The translations under genes were made by a program, and so were the position numbers. A stretch of 64,000 nt of DNA from JAGQZY01 sp964588335 (GTDB taxonomy: Bacteria > Bdellovibrionota > Bdellovibrionia > Bdellovibrionales > JAGQZY01): the NCBI GenBank assembly GCA_964588335.1, contig CAZPOV010000001.1, positions 334,027-398,026 on the forward strand, in the 5' to 3' direction. The notes beneath the pieces are model-generated. The model had not been told where the DNA came from. It searched no databases and saw only the letters and a program-made list of their open reading frames with translations. This document shows positions 1 through 7,811 of the stretch, in pieces (position 1 is the stretch's first letter; each line of letters opens with the position of its first letter).

Positions 1-66
1 CAAATGTGCGACGATGGTCTGAAGTAAAAAGAGTGTTGGCTATTCGAAACAGGTCTTCCGCCCCTT

Positions 67-900
67 TTATCCTAATAATTTAAGAGCTAAATTTTTGACT
101 TGATTGGCTTGTCCCAAAACAGAAATACCTGATTGCATCAGAATGTTCTGTTTCGCCAGTTCCGCCGTTTGCTCGGCCACGTCTGTGTCACGAATTCGAC
201 TGTTGGCCGCAGAAAGATTTTCGTGAGCAATGTTCAAGTTATTCATGGTTGAAACCAAACGGTTTTGTAGAGCTCCAAAGTTGGCACGCATCGAGTTCAC
301 CCTGAGCATGGCATCATCAATGACAGATAAGGTGGCTTGTGCCCCTGGCTTCGATGAAACACTTTCAGCGGCTATACCTAGTGCGGCATTGGTTGAGTCA
401 GCGGCAGACGAATCAAAACTAATTCGATCGTTGAAGGGATCGTTGTGTACACCCACCTGAAACTCAAGAAGTCCACCGACACCACTTAATAGGGGAGTTC
501 CATTGTATTCTGTGACCTCAGCCACACGCTGTATCTCAAGCTTTAACTGTTGAAATTCAGCGTCAGTAAAAGATCTTTCTCTCTCGCCGACCGTGTCTGA
601 AGATGCTTGGATAGCGAGCTCTCGCATGCGAATCAGCATATTACTGATTTCAGAGAGTCCACCCTCTGCCACTTGCACCATTGATACTCCATCTTGAGCA
701 TTTCGATTGGCTTGTTTAAGACCTCGAATTTGAGCGCGAAGGTTTTCAGAAATCGCCAGGCCGGCAGCGTCATCTGCCGCACGATTGATACGATATCCAG
801 AGCTCAGTCTTTCCATGGCTTTCATCATCGAAAGGTTGGTATTGAACAATTGCCTTTGTCCATTGATCGAAGCCATGTTCGTAGCAATTCTTAATGACAT
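67..900 (-). CDS. fliC: Flagellin (copy 1)
   Basis: Filament subunit of the flagellum, exported by the flagellar type III system. The 277-residue protein has the conserved N-terminal D0/D1 helices (SLRIATNMASINGQ, then LSSGYRINRAADDAAGLAISE near residues 32-52) and the conserved C-terminal helices (ANSRIRDTDVAEQTAELAK, ending LALKLLG). Only about 100 residues separate them, so the variable outer domains D2/D3 are missing; this gives a short, smooth flagellin. The start is fixed by the canonical N-terminus and an upstream AGGACC-type ribosome site. It is one of four flagellins in the window and lies downstream of copy 2 on the same strand. Its own promoter is unclear: a sigma-28-like pair at 937-961 has only a 13-bp spacer. 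Confidence 0.95.
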   Translation of the reverse strand: MSLRIATNMASINGQRQLFNTNLSMMKAMERLSSGYRINRAADDAAGLAISENLRAQIRGLKQANRNAQDGVSMVQVAEGGLSEISNMLIRMRELAIQASSDTVGERERSFTDAEFQQLKLEIQRVAEVTEYNGTPLLSGVGGLLEFQVGVHNDPFNDRISFDSSAADSTNAALGIAAESVSSKPGAQATLSVIDDAMLRVNSMRANFGALQNRLVSTMNNLNIAHENLSAANSRIRDTDVAEQTAELAKQNILMQSGISVLGQANQVKNLALKLLG

Positions 901-1231
901 TTTCTAGGTCCTCCAGCAAAAAAGTTTTACTGATTGTTTTCGGATTTGTTTCGTTTTTTTACGTTTTTTAAAAAAACCAATTCATACCGTCGAAATTTTA
1001 ATCGGTTAATGAATCAATTTGATCGAGTCTAGTTTTTATTATTTTGAGAAATGGGGGCGACAATAAGGTCATAGCGAAAATCAGGGACCAAAATCCTTCG
1101 GCCCCCGAACGAGCAGGTGACCAGTGCCCAAGGAGAAACACCGGCCATTGAGGTAAATACCGGTCTATGCAGGGGCTAAAGGGCGAAGCGAATTCGCCCC
1201 TCAATACCTAAGAGACCGTAAACTTTTTCAG
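901..1231 (-). other. Intergenic region between two flagellins, with possible folded RNA
   Basis: No convincing gene is seen here. Several GC-rich pairing segments stand out from the AT-rich surroundings: GGGGGC at 1053-1058 can pair with GCCCCC at 1101-1106, AAGG near 1065 with CCTT at 1095-1098 inside it, and a 7-bp hairpin GGGCGAA/TTCGCCC at 1181-1199. The last lies just after the stop of flagellin copy 2 in its transcription direction and may be a weak terminator (three T follow). An open frame at 998-1204 has no ribosome site and no recognisable product. Confidence 0.35.
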
Positions 1232-2077
1232 TTAAGAAAAAGTACTGTTCAAGAGTTGGAGTGAAGCTTTAGCTGTCTGGTTCGCTTGTGCTAACACTGA
1301 AGTTCCCGCCTGAAGCAAGATGTTTTGCTTCGTTAAGTTGGCTGTCTCTTCAGCAACATCCACGTCACGAATTCGACTGTTGGCTGCGGCCATGTTCTCC
1401 AAAGAAATTGCTAAGTTGTTGATGGTTGACATCAATCGGTTTTGCATAGCTCCAAAGTCGGCACGCATGGCTGATGTAGCGACAATCGCTTCATCAATTG
1501 CGGCCAATGAATTTTGTGCTGATGCTTTATCAGACACTGATGTGAGGTTCACTCCCAGTGCTGCTGAGTTGGCATCGGCTTTTGAAGCATCAAAACTCAA
1601 TCGGTCAATGTTAGGATCGTTGCGAGTTCCCACTTGGAAGTCAAGGATTGCTCCTGTTCCACTGAGAAGAGGAGTTCCATTGAACTCTGTACTGTCAGCG
1701 ATCCGGTCGATTTCGTCGACCAGCTGTTGATATTCGACATCAAGAAGTTGTCTTTCGACGGGGCCAATGGTGTCAGAAGCGGCTTGAACTCCCAGCTCTC
1801 TTAAACGAATTAAGATGTTTGAGATTTCTTGCATTCCACCTTCTGCGACTTGCAACATTGAAACACCATCTTGTGCGTTTCTCCAAGCCACTTTCAGTCC
1901 GCGAATCTGGCCGCGTAAGTTTTCAGAGATGGCTAAGCCTGCGGCATCATCACCTGCTCTATTGATGCGATACCCAGAACTTAATTTCTCTAAGCTCTTA
2001 TCAAGGGCGATTTTGTTACCGTACAAATTTCTTTGTGCGTTTAACGACGCCGTGTTTGTATTAATTCTTAGGCCCAT
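1232..2077 (-). CDS. fliC: Flagellin (copy 2)
   Basis: Flagellar filament subunit of 281 residues. Both terminal D0/D1 regions are clear: GLRINTNTASLNAQRNLYG at the start, LSSGYRINRAGDDAAGLAIS around residues 32-51, and ANSRIRDVDVAEETANLTK near the C-terminus. The central variable region is very short, as in copies 1, 3 and 4. A ribosome site (AAGGAGG) precedes the ATG, and a sigma-28 promoter lies about 90 bases upstream (2163-2189). It is not identical to copy 1: it has W instead of N in the VAWRNAQDG helix and a longer C-terminal tail (NSTFS). Separate promoters suggest the flagellins can be used at different times or filament positions, which is inference. Confidence 0.95.
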   Translation of the reverse strand: MGLRINTNTASLNAQRNLYGNKIALDKSLEKLSSGYRINRAGDDAAGLAISENLRGQIRGLKVAWRNAQDGVSMLQVAEGGMQEISNILIRLRELGVQAASDTIGPVERQLLDVEYQQLVDEIDRIADSTEFNGTPLLSGTGAILDFQVGTRNDPNIDRLSFDASKADANSAALGVNLTSVSDKASAQNSLAAIDEAIVATSAMRADFGAMQNRLMSTINNLAISLENMAAANSRIRDVDVAEETANLTKQNILLQAGTSVLAQANQTAKASLQLLNSTFS

Positions 2078-2162
2078 GACTTCCTCCTTGAAAGTATTAG
2101 TGCATCAGTTCCGTTGATGCGGGAGTTTCATAACTCCATAGGGCATTTTCCTATCAACTGGC

Positions 2163-2189
2163 TATTCGGTGTTTCAGTATGGGACTTTA
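2163..2189 (-). promoter_or_regulatory. Sigma-28 (FliA) promoter for flagellin copy 2
   Basis: Read on the minus strand: TAAA (2189-2186), a 15-base spacer, then ACCGAATA (2170-2163). This matches the flagellar sigma-28 pattern TAAA-N15-GCCGATAA in layout and in the CCGA core. The spacer length is the same as at the promoters of copies 3 and 4. Confidence 0.8.
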
Positions 2190-2339
2190 AGGATTTTTCT
2201 CATTTTTAGGCACTTCTAGACCTAGCGCTAGGATCAGAGCCAATTAAACGAAGGTTCGCCTTTTCGGTGTCATTGAACCTAGACCCCGGCGATAGAGCGA
2301 AGGGGTCATGTCATTATATATAGAGATTAGGTTGTTGAT
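2190..2339. other. Hairpin-rich gap downstream of a secreted-protein gene
   Basis: No gene is seen. Three pairing units follow one another: the 12-bp perfect palindrome CCTAGCGCTAGG (2221-2232), AGGTTC/GAACCT (2252-2257 with 2275-2280) and GACCCC/GGGGTC (2282-2287 with 2302-2307). They lie in the 3' flank of the minus-strand gene ending at 2340, so they may form its mRNA end, but none has a T-tract that would make a classical terminator. Confidence 0.35.
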
Positions 2340-3908
2340 TCACTCGCCAGTCTCGTCGAGGATGTCGGAGCGTTGGTGCAGCCACAAATAGACCTCAGAG
2401 TGACTGGGAAAGTAAGAGGAGCGAAGGACAAGTTCTTGCCGACCTCCAGGAGTGTTAAGGTTTTTATCTAGAGCTCTTTGTAAGGCCGCTTTATCCAATT
2501 TATTTTTCTTATTGTCGGCGATAGCCTTTTTAATTCTTTTATCGACCGGACTTTCTTTTATGGCGGCGGCTCCACCACTGGACGAAGCGCCGGCTCCATC
2601 GGTCCCTAGAAATCCTGAGTTCATATTTTTAGCCAATTGATTGTAGACGCTGGCTCCGCCTCCACGACGACGACCACTGCCACCACCACGAGCACCACCG
2701 CCTTGATTGCCAAGACCACCGGCCCCTGCGACACCACCGGCTCCAGCCCCTCCGGCGCTTCCGCCAGGGCCCGCACCCGCCGCACCTTTGGCTTTGCCAC
2801 CGGGTGCACCGCGCGTGGAAGGGGCTAGGCGTGAAACTCCCGGGATAGCGGTCGAGCTTCCTGGATTAAACCCACCCATTTGCGAACCTAGACTGGCTCC
2901 TGAGATATCACCACCTCCCGGACCATTCACACTCGCACCCGGGACTTGAGTTGTGGCGTCTAAACTGGCCTGTTGAAAATTTCCTGGCATGCCACCGAAT
3001 GTGTCGGCAGCGGCTTGGTCCATTGCGGCAATCAGGTCCTCTTCATCTTCAGATGTGGGTGTTTCTTCTGGGGCGCTATTGTCGCCTCCCGTGATATCAC
3101 CGGGTCCAGCATCGGGAGCCGGATTGCTACTGTCATCCGCTTCTTCGTCATCACCAGCATCGGCACCAGCGGTGGTGACTGCACCAGCCCCTGTGCAACC
3201 TCCCATATCCGGGACGGCTCGATCACCCGATGTGAAACGTTCGTTCCAGTTGTTAAAGGTACAAGAATTACGAACAGAGGTGTTGGTGAAGCGAGAGTTC
3301 AGATAATTCAAACAAGCCGTTTCTGTTGTATTGCGACCATCACAAGCGTCGGTCTGCATAAACGAGGAAACCGTATCGTCACAATAAAGCTTTGAAGCCA
3401 GACCAGAGTCACAATCGGCGACCGTACCAAAGGCATTACTGCGTGATTCCATCCAAGAAACAATGGAGGTCATATAAGCGGAACAATGGGGATGGCCGTT
3501 CGCCAATCGGTTACAAAAATTGTTTTCGTATTGACCGTCAGGGTGAAGTAAAGACAGGTGTCGCATATGATCGCAAGAGGCACGCGGAACGTTGGAGCTT
3601 ACGGCGTGCCCGCAGAAGTCAGAATTATAGTAAACCTGTCGCGCACCCTGACTTAGAATTTCAAAAGCCTGATCATTGCTGTTATTGCGATACTCTCTCT
3701 CCAAAGCGGGGATGGCCGCGGCCATTGAAGAGGTATCAATTCCCGGAGGTCCAGGATTGGTCGCTAGAATCGCCGTTATACAACCAAGGTCGGGGCCTAG
3801 CAAATTTCCACTGTTGGCGGCGTCGATAAAACAATCATTGGCTGCTCCGATCTGAGAAACACAAAAGAAACTAAAAGAAATAAAGAGTTTACGAAAAAAA
3901 TTTACCAT
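2340..3908 (-). CDS. Secreted glycine/alanine-rich protein of unknown function
   Basis: I do not recognise this 522-residue protein. It starts with a signal peptide (about residues 1-22, cleavage after IGAA) preceded by an AAGGTGG ribosome site. The N-terminal half, to about residue 235, holds roughly a dozen cysteines, suggesting a disulfide-bonded extracytoplasmic domain. Residues 235-310 are acidic and low in complexity (DAGDDEEADDSS, DEEDLIAAMD), and residues 340-420 are glycine/alanine-rich with an arginine patch (GSGRRRGGGAS). The C-terminal 90 residues are again ordered, with a lysine-rich helix. It is divergent from another secreted cysteine-rich gene at 4127, so both may share a 5' region. 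A surface or periplasmic role is inferred only from the signal peptide and composition. Confidence 0.75.
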   Translation of the reverse strand: MVNFFRKLFISFSFFCVSQIGAANDCFIDAANSGNLLGPDLGCITAILATNPGPPGIDTSSMAAAIPALEREYRNNSNDQAFEILSQGARQVYYNSDFCGHAVSSNVPRASCDHMRHLSLLHPDGQYENNFCNRLANGHPHCSAYMTSIVSWMESRSNAFGTVADCDSGLASKLYCDDTVSSFMQTDACDGRNTTETACLNYLNSRFTNTSVRNSCTFNNWNERFTSGDRAVPDMGGCTGAGAVTTAGADAGDDEEADDSSNPAPDAGPGDITGGDNSAPEETPTSEDEEDLIAAMDQAAADTFGGMPGNFQQASLDATTQVPGASVNGPGGGDISGASLGSQMGGFNPGSSTAIPGVSRLAPSTRGAPGGKAKGAAGAGPGGSAGGAGAGGVAGAGGLGNQGGGARGGGSGRRRGGGASVYNQLAKNMNSGFLGTDGAGASSSGGAAAIKESPVDKRIKKAIADNKKNKLDKAALQRALDKNLNTPGGRQELVLRSSYFPSHSEVYLWLHQRSDILDETGE

Positions 3909-4126
3909 TCAAACCCACCTTGATCAGGGTCTACAGCCCATCTGACACCCTTTAGTTTATCATAAGGAGACAAGAGGCGTATTCAATTCAATGTCATTTT
4001 CTCATAATGAGACAGACTTAGGAAACTAGACCATCTACATATACGGGCTTGCCCTTTAGGCTGAATTTAAGGTTTTGCGTTGGCGAAATGGCCACTGTGC
4101 TGAAATACTATCAATACGGAGGGCTT

Positions 4127-6067
4127 ATGAACAAGCTTGTCATGTCTTTATTAGTGCTATTTGTAATGGGATTCAATTCCCCAGAAGCAATGGCTCGTTC
4201 GAAAAGAAAAACCACACGCAACAAAGTTAAATACTCAAGAATTCAGTATGAAAGCGTTTGGTTCTCTCAACTCAATCAAAAACAGCAATTGCTTTATCTC
4301 AAAACCATTGAGCGTTTGACCATGCAAATGGCACGCCGAGGAGTTGTGCAGAATGATAATCCTTTTGTGCAATTTCTGATTCCTTACGTCGATGCTGCCA
4401 ACCGAATCAATAATGGATTTGTTTTTGATGGAGCGAATGATGATGCCGACTATGACGCCTTCTTAGAGGAACTCAATGTTTTAGGGACACCCATCGATCC
4501 TGGTTGTTCAGGGAATAACCAAGTGTGTTCACCCACCATGGGTATGGTCTGCGAAGGTTCCAATCCGGGGGTTCTAGCCTGTTCACCGGACTCAACACCG
4601 ACTTGTACTTCGCGCGGAAATGTTGATTGCTTACATCGCTCGTTAACAAGTTGTGGTTTGGATGCCCAGGGACGAGGGACTGCCCGATCGACTGATTATT
4701 GTGAAGCTTTGGATCGAGTCTACCGTCGCGGAACTGAAAATGTCGCCGAGCTTTGTGAGTCGGGTAGCTTTTCAACCGCATGTAATGCCGCCAATGAGCG
4801 TCTGGCGGCGGCAGGAATAACAGAAAGTCCGACAGAGGCCAGCGAGCCGACGGGAGCCGACTGTGAGCAAATGGTGCGTGAACTGGAAGAGTCTCGTGAC
4901 ACCAATCGTCCGGGTGAAGAGGGAACAGCCAACAATAGTTTTTGGCGCAACATGCGAGGGTTTGCTCAACAAGCCTGCGGACACAGCAGCCTGAATTCCG
5001 TGTCTCAGTTTATGGGAACCTGTAGTGAGAGAAATATGACAGCACCCGGTGGGGGACTGCCAAGAGCTGCGACCAACACTTACAATCGTGATGAAGATTC
5101 AGCGGGCTTCAACCAATGTATGGCCACCCGTATCCAACAAATCGAAGAGCGGCGTGACGCTCGTTTAGCCGAAGTCCGTGAAGAGCTTGGTGATGCCGCC
5201 GGTGAAAGCGTTGGACAAGCAAGGCTTCGCCGTGTGCGCGATGTCTTCACTAGAGATATTGCCAATGCCCGACGCGGAATGACCAGTCGAGGCACCTGTA
5301 CCATTCAAGAGACAGAGCCTGTGACCGATGCCCGTGGAAACACCGTGGCTGGCGAGTACGATATTCGTGACCTTATGAGCTTAGCGTCTAAATTTAGAAG
5401 CAACGAAAACCTTTCCGAGTCTGAGGAAAATCGCTTCCGCGCCGGTACCGGTTTAACGTCGCGTGAGTTTCGAAACGTGTTTTGTGAAAGCGATGATCAT
5501 AATGAATTTAAAACCAACCTGAGAAATGCCCTGGTTGGGGACATTCGAGTTAATGGTGTTGATGACGTCGCCAATCTTTTGCTGGGCCAAGCCCGCGCCG
5601 CCGAATACAAAATGGGACGCTGTTTAGCCAATGTGCGTCCTGTCGATGGCGAAGAAGGCAGTGGGTGCCGACTGTACACTGTGAACGACTCCAACTCTTT
5701 ACGTTGTGCAACCCCAGAGCACCCAGTACTTGCAGTGAATCGTTCGTCTCGTCGTTGTATGTTGGTGACCGGTTTTGAGCGCAACGCCACCGCCACTGAG
5801 GACGTCCGTAACGTCAATGGAGAAGATTCAACACGTCGATCAGGTTTCAATACAACAATCAACATTCGCACCCCTGGACGGAACTCGACGATGGATATTC
5901 GTTCAGAATCGTTTTTCAATCGCGATTACCAAGTGCAAGAGTACCGTTGTGATGGTGATCGTTCGATTACCAATTCCTCTGGACCAGGACGTTGCTGGAT
6001 GAACCCCGAAGTGAATCGCCGATCCCATCCTTACTTGGGTGGAGAAGAAGAGGCTGTTGAGCTTTAG
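4127..6067 (+). CDS. Secreted cysteine-rich protein of unknown function
   Basis: I do not recognise this 646-residue protein. The start at 4127 is chosen because a GGAGGG ribosome site sits directly upstream and the next residues form a clean signal peptide (MNKLVMSLLVLFVMGF, cleavage near EAMA-R). An upstream in-frame ATG at 4049 would bury the signal peptide. Residues 130-230 hold a dense cysteine cluster (CSGNNQVC, MVCEGSNPGVLAC, CTSRGNVDC), the middle is rich in E and R and probably helical, and further cysteines occur near the C-terminus (RRCMLVTG, EYRCDGD, GRCWMN). It ends at a strong bidirectional terminator shared with the convergent gene at 6144. Together with its neighbours it forms a three-gene group of secreted, cysteine-containing proteins. 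Confidence 0.75.
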   Translation: MNKLVMSLLVLFVMGFNSPEAMARSKRKTTRNKVKYSRIQYESVWFSQLNQKQQLLYLKTIERLTMQMARRGVVQNDNPFVQFLIPYVDAANRINNGFVFDGANDDADYDAFLEELNVLGTPIDPGCSGNNQVCSPTMGMVCEGSNPGVLACSPDSTPTCTSRGNVDCLHRSLTSCGLDAQGRGTARSTDYCEALDRVYRRGTENVAELCESGSFSTACNAANERLAAAGITESPTEASEPTGADCEQMVRELEESRDTNRPGEEGTANNSFWRNMRGFAQQACGHSSLNSVSQFMGTCSERNMTAPGGGLPRAATNTYNRDEDSAGFNQCMATRIQQIEERRDARLAEVREELGDAAGESVGQARLRRVRDVFTRDIANARRGMTSRGTCTIQETEPVTDARGNTVAGEYDIRDLMSLASKFRSNENLSESEENRFRAGTGLTSREFRNVFCESDDHNEFKTNLRNALVGDIRVNGVDDVANLLLGQARAAEYKMGRCLANVRPVDGEEGSGCRLYTVNDSNSLRCATPEHPVLAVNRSSRRCMLVTGFERNATATEDVRNVNGEDSTRRSGFNTTINIRTPGRNSTMDIRSESFFNRDYQVQEYRCDGDRSITNSSGPGRCWMNPEVNRRSHPYLGGEEEAVEL

Positions 6068-6086
6068 AGCAGCCAGTATTAAACAC

Positions 6087-6122
6087 AAAAAAAGGCTTTG
6101 AGTATCTCTCAAAGCCTTTTTT
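6087..6122. terminator. Bidirectional terminator between convergent genes
   Basis: A perfect 9-bp stem GGCTTTGAG (6094-6102) / CTCAAAGCC (6108-6116) with loop TATCT is flanked by an A-tract on the left and a T-tract (6117-6122) on the right. It can therefore stop transcription in both directions, from the genes ending at 6067 (+) and 6144 (-). Confidence 0.9.
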
Positions 6123-6143
6123 AATTTAAAATCAATTTTCTAA

Positions 6144-6770
6144 TTAAAGTTCGATAAGTGTCTCTTGTCCTTGCCCCACTTTGTTGACCCAATGGTGACG
6201 GTAAGCACGAACATCGCTATCGGCCTCTTGGCTTTCGGGGCGCACATCTTCAACAACAACTTCGGGAGTGGATTCTTCCACCACTTCTTCAGCTGTGCTG
6301 TCAGCGTCTCCATCATTAAATAAGGCTGTTAGCTGCTCTTGTGTGAGCTCTGTTGTTGCGTCATCGGCCATATGGCGATCGCCGTTTGAAAAAGCGTGCA
6401 ATTGATTGGAATTGGCTTCACCAATTCTGTCACAGTTGAAAAGTCGATTATTAGCGCCTCTTAATCCAGAGCAATGCCGTTCACATTGGTCGATAACATT
6501 GTTAGCGGCACTAACCATGGCGCGTATACCTATAGAGGTTCCAACTCCGACCTCAATGGCTGCCAATTCACTAATGGCCGTTTCCCGAGGGGACTCCATA
6601 TCATGTTGTGAAGTGAGTAGGCTGGCCCATGTTTGTGATAAAACACCGGTCGCCAAATGCTGTTTGCAAGTCCGCCCTGTGATTTCGTGGTTTTCTCCAT
6701 CTGCGAACGCTGTTAACGAAAAGCTAGCCGCAAAAAGGAAAACTAGAATACGTGAGATTGAATAGCTCAT
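6144..6770 (-). CDS. Small secreted protein of unknown function
   Basis: I do not recognise this 208-residue protein. Start at 6770 is supported by a GGAGG ribosome site 8 bases upstream and by an immediate signal peptide (MSYSISRILVFLFAASFSL, cleavage after AFA-D). The mature part has a cysteine group (RTCKQHL, then DQCERHCSGL and FNCDRIG at about residues 110-130), an acidic stretch rich in E, V and T (about 155-185) and a short C-terminal segment. A longer reading frame upstream to 6830 lacks a ribosome site. It converges on the cysteine-rich gene at 4127-6067 and shares its terminator. An extracytoplasmic role is inferred. Confidence 0.7.
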   Translation of the reverse strand: MSYSISRILVFLFAASFSLTAFADGENHEITGRTCKQHLATGVLSQTWASLLTSQHDMESPRETAISELAAIEVGVGTSIGIRAMVSAANNVIDQCERHCSGLRGANNRLFNCDRIGEANSNQLHAFSNGDRHMADDATTELTQEQLTALFNDGDADSTAEEVVEESTPEVVVEDVRPESQEADSDVRAYRHHWVNKVGQGQETLIEL

Positions 6771-6927
6771 CTTAATTTCCTCCAAATTCATCAATATAGA
6801 TAAGTGCAAGGCTGGGACCGCGATTGGCACGCTTTATTTCAATTTGAAACGTCCCCTTCGTAACACGCTAAACACCTGTCAACAGATTGTACACTCCTCC
6901 TTTTAGGCTTTTCTCTGAGCGAGCGCC

Positions 6928-7041
6928 TTTGCTAGCACCCCTCATTTCAAGAGCGGGCTCCTGCCCTCGCCGGTATTTCACCCTGCGGGTGAAAGCGCGT
7001 CCCGCTTACCGGAGTCTTGAACTGAGGGGTGCTACCAAAGA
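6928..7041. repeat. Structured inverted-repeat element, copy A
   Basis: Outer arms 6928-6952 and 7015-7041 are inverted copies matching at about 23 of 25 positions. Inside, read on the minus strand, are in order: CCGGTA (7012-7007), AGCGGG (7006-7001), ACGCGC, hairpin TTTCACCC-GCA-GGGTGAAA (6994-6976), TACCGG (6975-6970), CGAGGGCAGGAG, CCCGCT (6957-6952). CCGGTA pairs with TACCGG, and AGCGGG pairs with CCCGCT in a crossing, pseudoknot-like arrangement. The same core with compensating changes appears in copy B at 7161-7292. It could be a structured RNA or a DNA hairpin element; no coding potential was seen. Confidence 0.75.
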
Positions 7042-7160
7042 CTCCCCCCCAAATAAATACTAACTGCCCTCTGTAAATTGACTTAGGGCACTGATCGTCT
7101 TGTCATTGAAAACCGTGAAATGGCGGTAAGTTTTAAAAAAAGTTTTCTGAGAATCACGAT

Positions 7161-7292
7161 AGGCGTGCTTAGGGAGAAAGACTTAAAAAAATGAACCTCC
7201 TTAAAGCGGACGCGTTTTCGCCCAAAGGGCGAAATTAAGGTTAGGCAGGAGCCGCGGTTCATTTTTTTAAGTCTTTCTCCCTAAGCATGCCT
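7161..7292. repeat. Structured inverted-repeat element, copy B
   Basis: Outer arms 7161-7197 and 7256-7292 are 37-base inverted copies matching at 36 of 37 positions. The core, read on the plus strand, is CCTTAA (7199-7204), AGCGG (7205-7209), ACGCG, hairpin TTTCGCCC-AAA-GGGCGAAA (7216-7234, with overlap to a T run), TTAAGG (7235-7240), GCAGGAG (7245-7251) and CCGC (7252-7255). Order and unpaired bases match copy A read on the opposite strand, while the stem sequences differ but still pair. It begins 18 bases beyond the folA stop, so it would also lie in the 3' end of the thyA-folA transcript. Confidence 0.8.
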
Positions 7293-7310
7293 AACGAGGA
7301 CTTCGGAAAA

Positions 7311-7811
7311 TCAAAGTTCTTTGGTTTTTTTGGTGAAAAGACAGAAGGCAAAAGGGAGAGGGGTGGTGCGTTCGTCGCGATCGCTGAGGATAAATTGGTC
7401 TTCAAAGTCCGGGTACTTGGCATCGCCCTTGTACTCTTTGTCAATCAGGGTCAGGTAAAGTTGATCGGCTTGTTCTAAAGTCTGTTTGTAAATCTCGCCA
7501 CCGCCGATGATGAAGACTTCGGAGCCCCATTTGTCGGTTTGGGTTTGACAGAACTCTAGAGCTTTATCGATGGATGAGAAAACCTCGACACCTTCGGGAA
7601 CTTCATAGTTTTCCTGGCGAGTGATTACGATGTGGAGTCGATTCTTCAAAGGTTTGGGAAAAGACTCAAAAGTCTTTCGTCCCATGACGATCATATGTCC
7701 CGAGGTTTTATCTCGAAAATACTTCATGTCTTCGGGAAGATCCCAAGGCAGGTCTCCGTCAACGCCGATGACTTTGTTTTTTGAAAGAGCCGCAATGTGA
7801 GAAATAATCAT
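7311..7811 (-). CDS. folA: Dihydrofolate reductase
   Basis: Reduces dihydrofolate to tetrahydrofolate with NADPH, replenishing the folate used up by thymidylate synthase. The 166-residue length is typical. Family features are clear: MIISHIAALSKNKVIG at the N-terminus, the substrate loop GDLPWDLPEDMKYF with the acidic residue that protonates the substrate, the NADPH-binding VMGRKTFESF, and FIIGGGEIYKQ (GG pair). The ATG overlaps the thyA stop codon (ATGA at 7808-7811), so the two genes are translationally coupled, a common arrangement. The 3' side runs into repeat element copy B, whose right arm begins 18 bases past the stop. Confidence 0.97.
   Translation of the reverse strand: MIISHIAALSKNKVIGVDGDLPWDLPEDMKYFRDKTSGHMIVMGRKTFESFPKPLKNRLHIVITRQENYEVPEGVEVFSSIDKALEFCQTQTDKWGSEVFIIGGGEIYKQTLEQADQLYLTLIDKEYKGDAKYPDFEDQFILSDRDERTTPLPFAFCLFTKKTKEL

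Noticed and set aside
937..961. Sigma-28-like promoter for flagellin copy 1 (TAAA ... TCCGAAAA on the minus strand)
   Set aside because: The spacer is 13 bases instead of the 15 seen at the other three flagellins, so it is too uncertain to list.
998..1204. 68-codon open frame between the flagellins
   Set aside because: No ribosome site, no recognisable sequence, and it coincides with GC-rich hairpins.
2621..3395. Several long open frames on both strands inside the glycine-rich gene
   Set aside because: They are by-products of the GC-rich Gly/Ala codons of the real gene at 2340-3908 and have low-complexity products.
3392..3829. 145-codon plus-strand frame
   Set aside because: It is antisense to the cysteine-rich part of the secreted protein gene and has no ribosome site or family features.
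7239..7295. GTTAGGC and GCCTAAC, as in integron attC sites
   Set aside because: The boxes are in the wrong order for one attC, only 43 bases apart, and no cassette genes or integrase are present.
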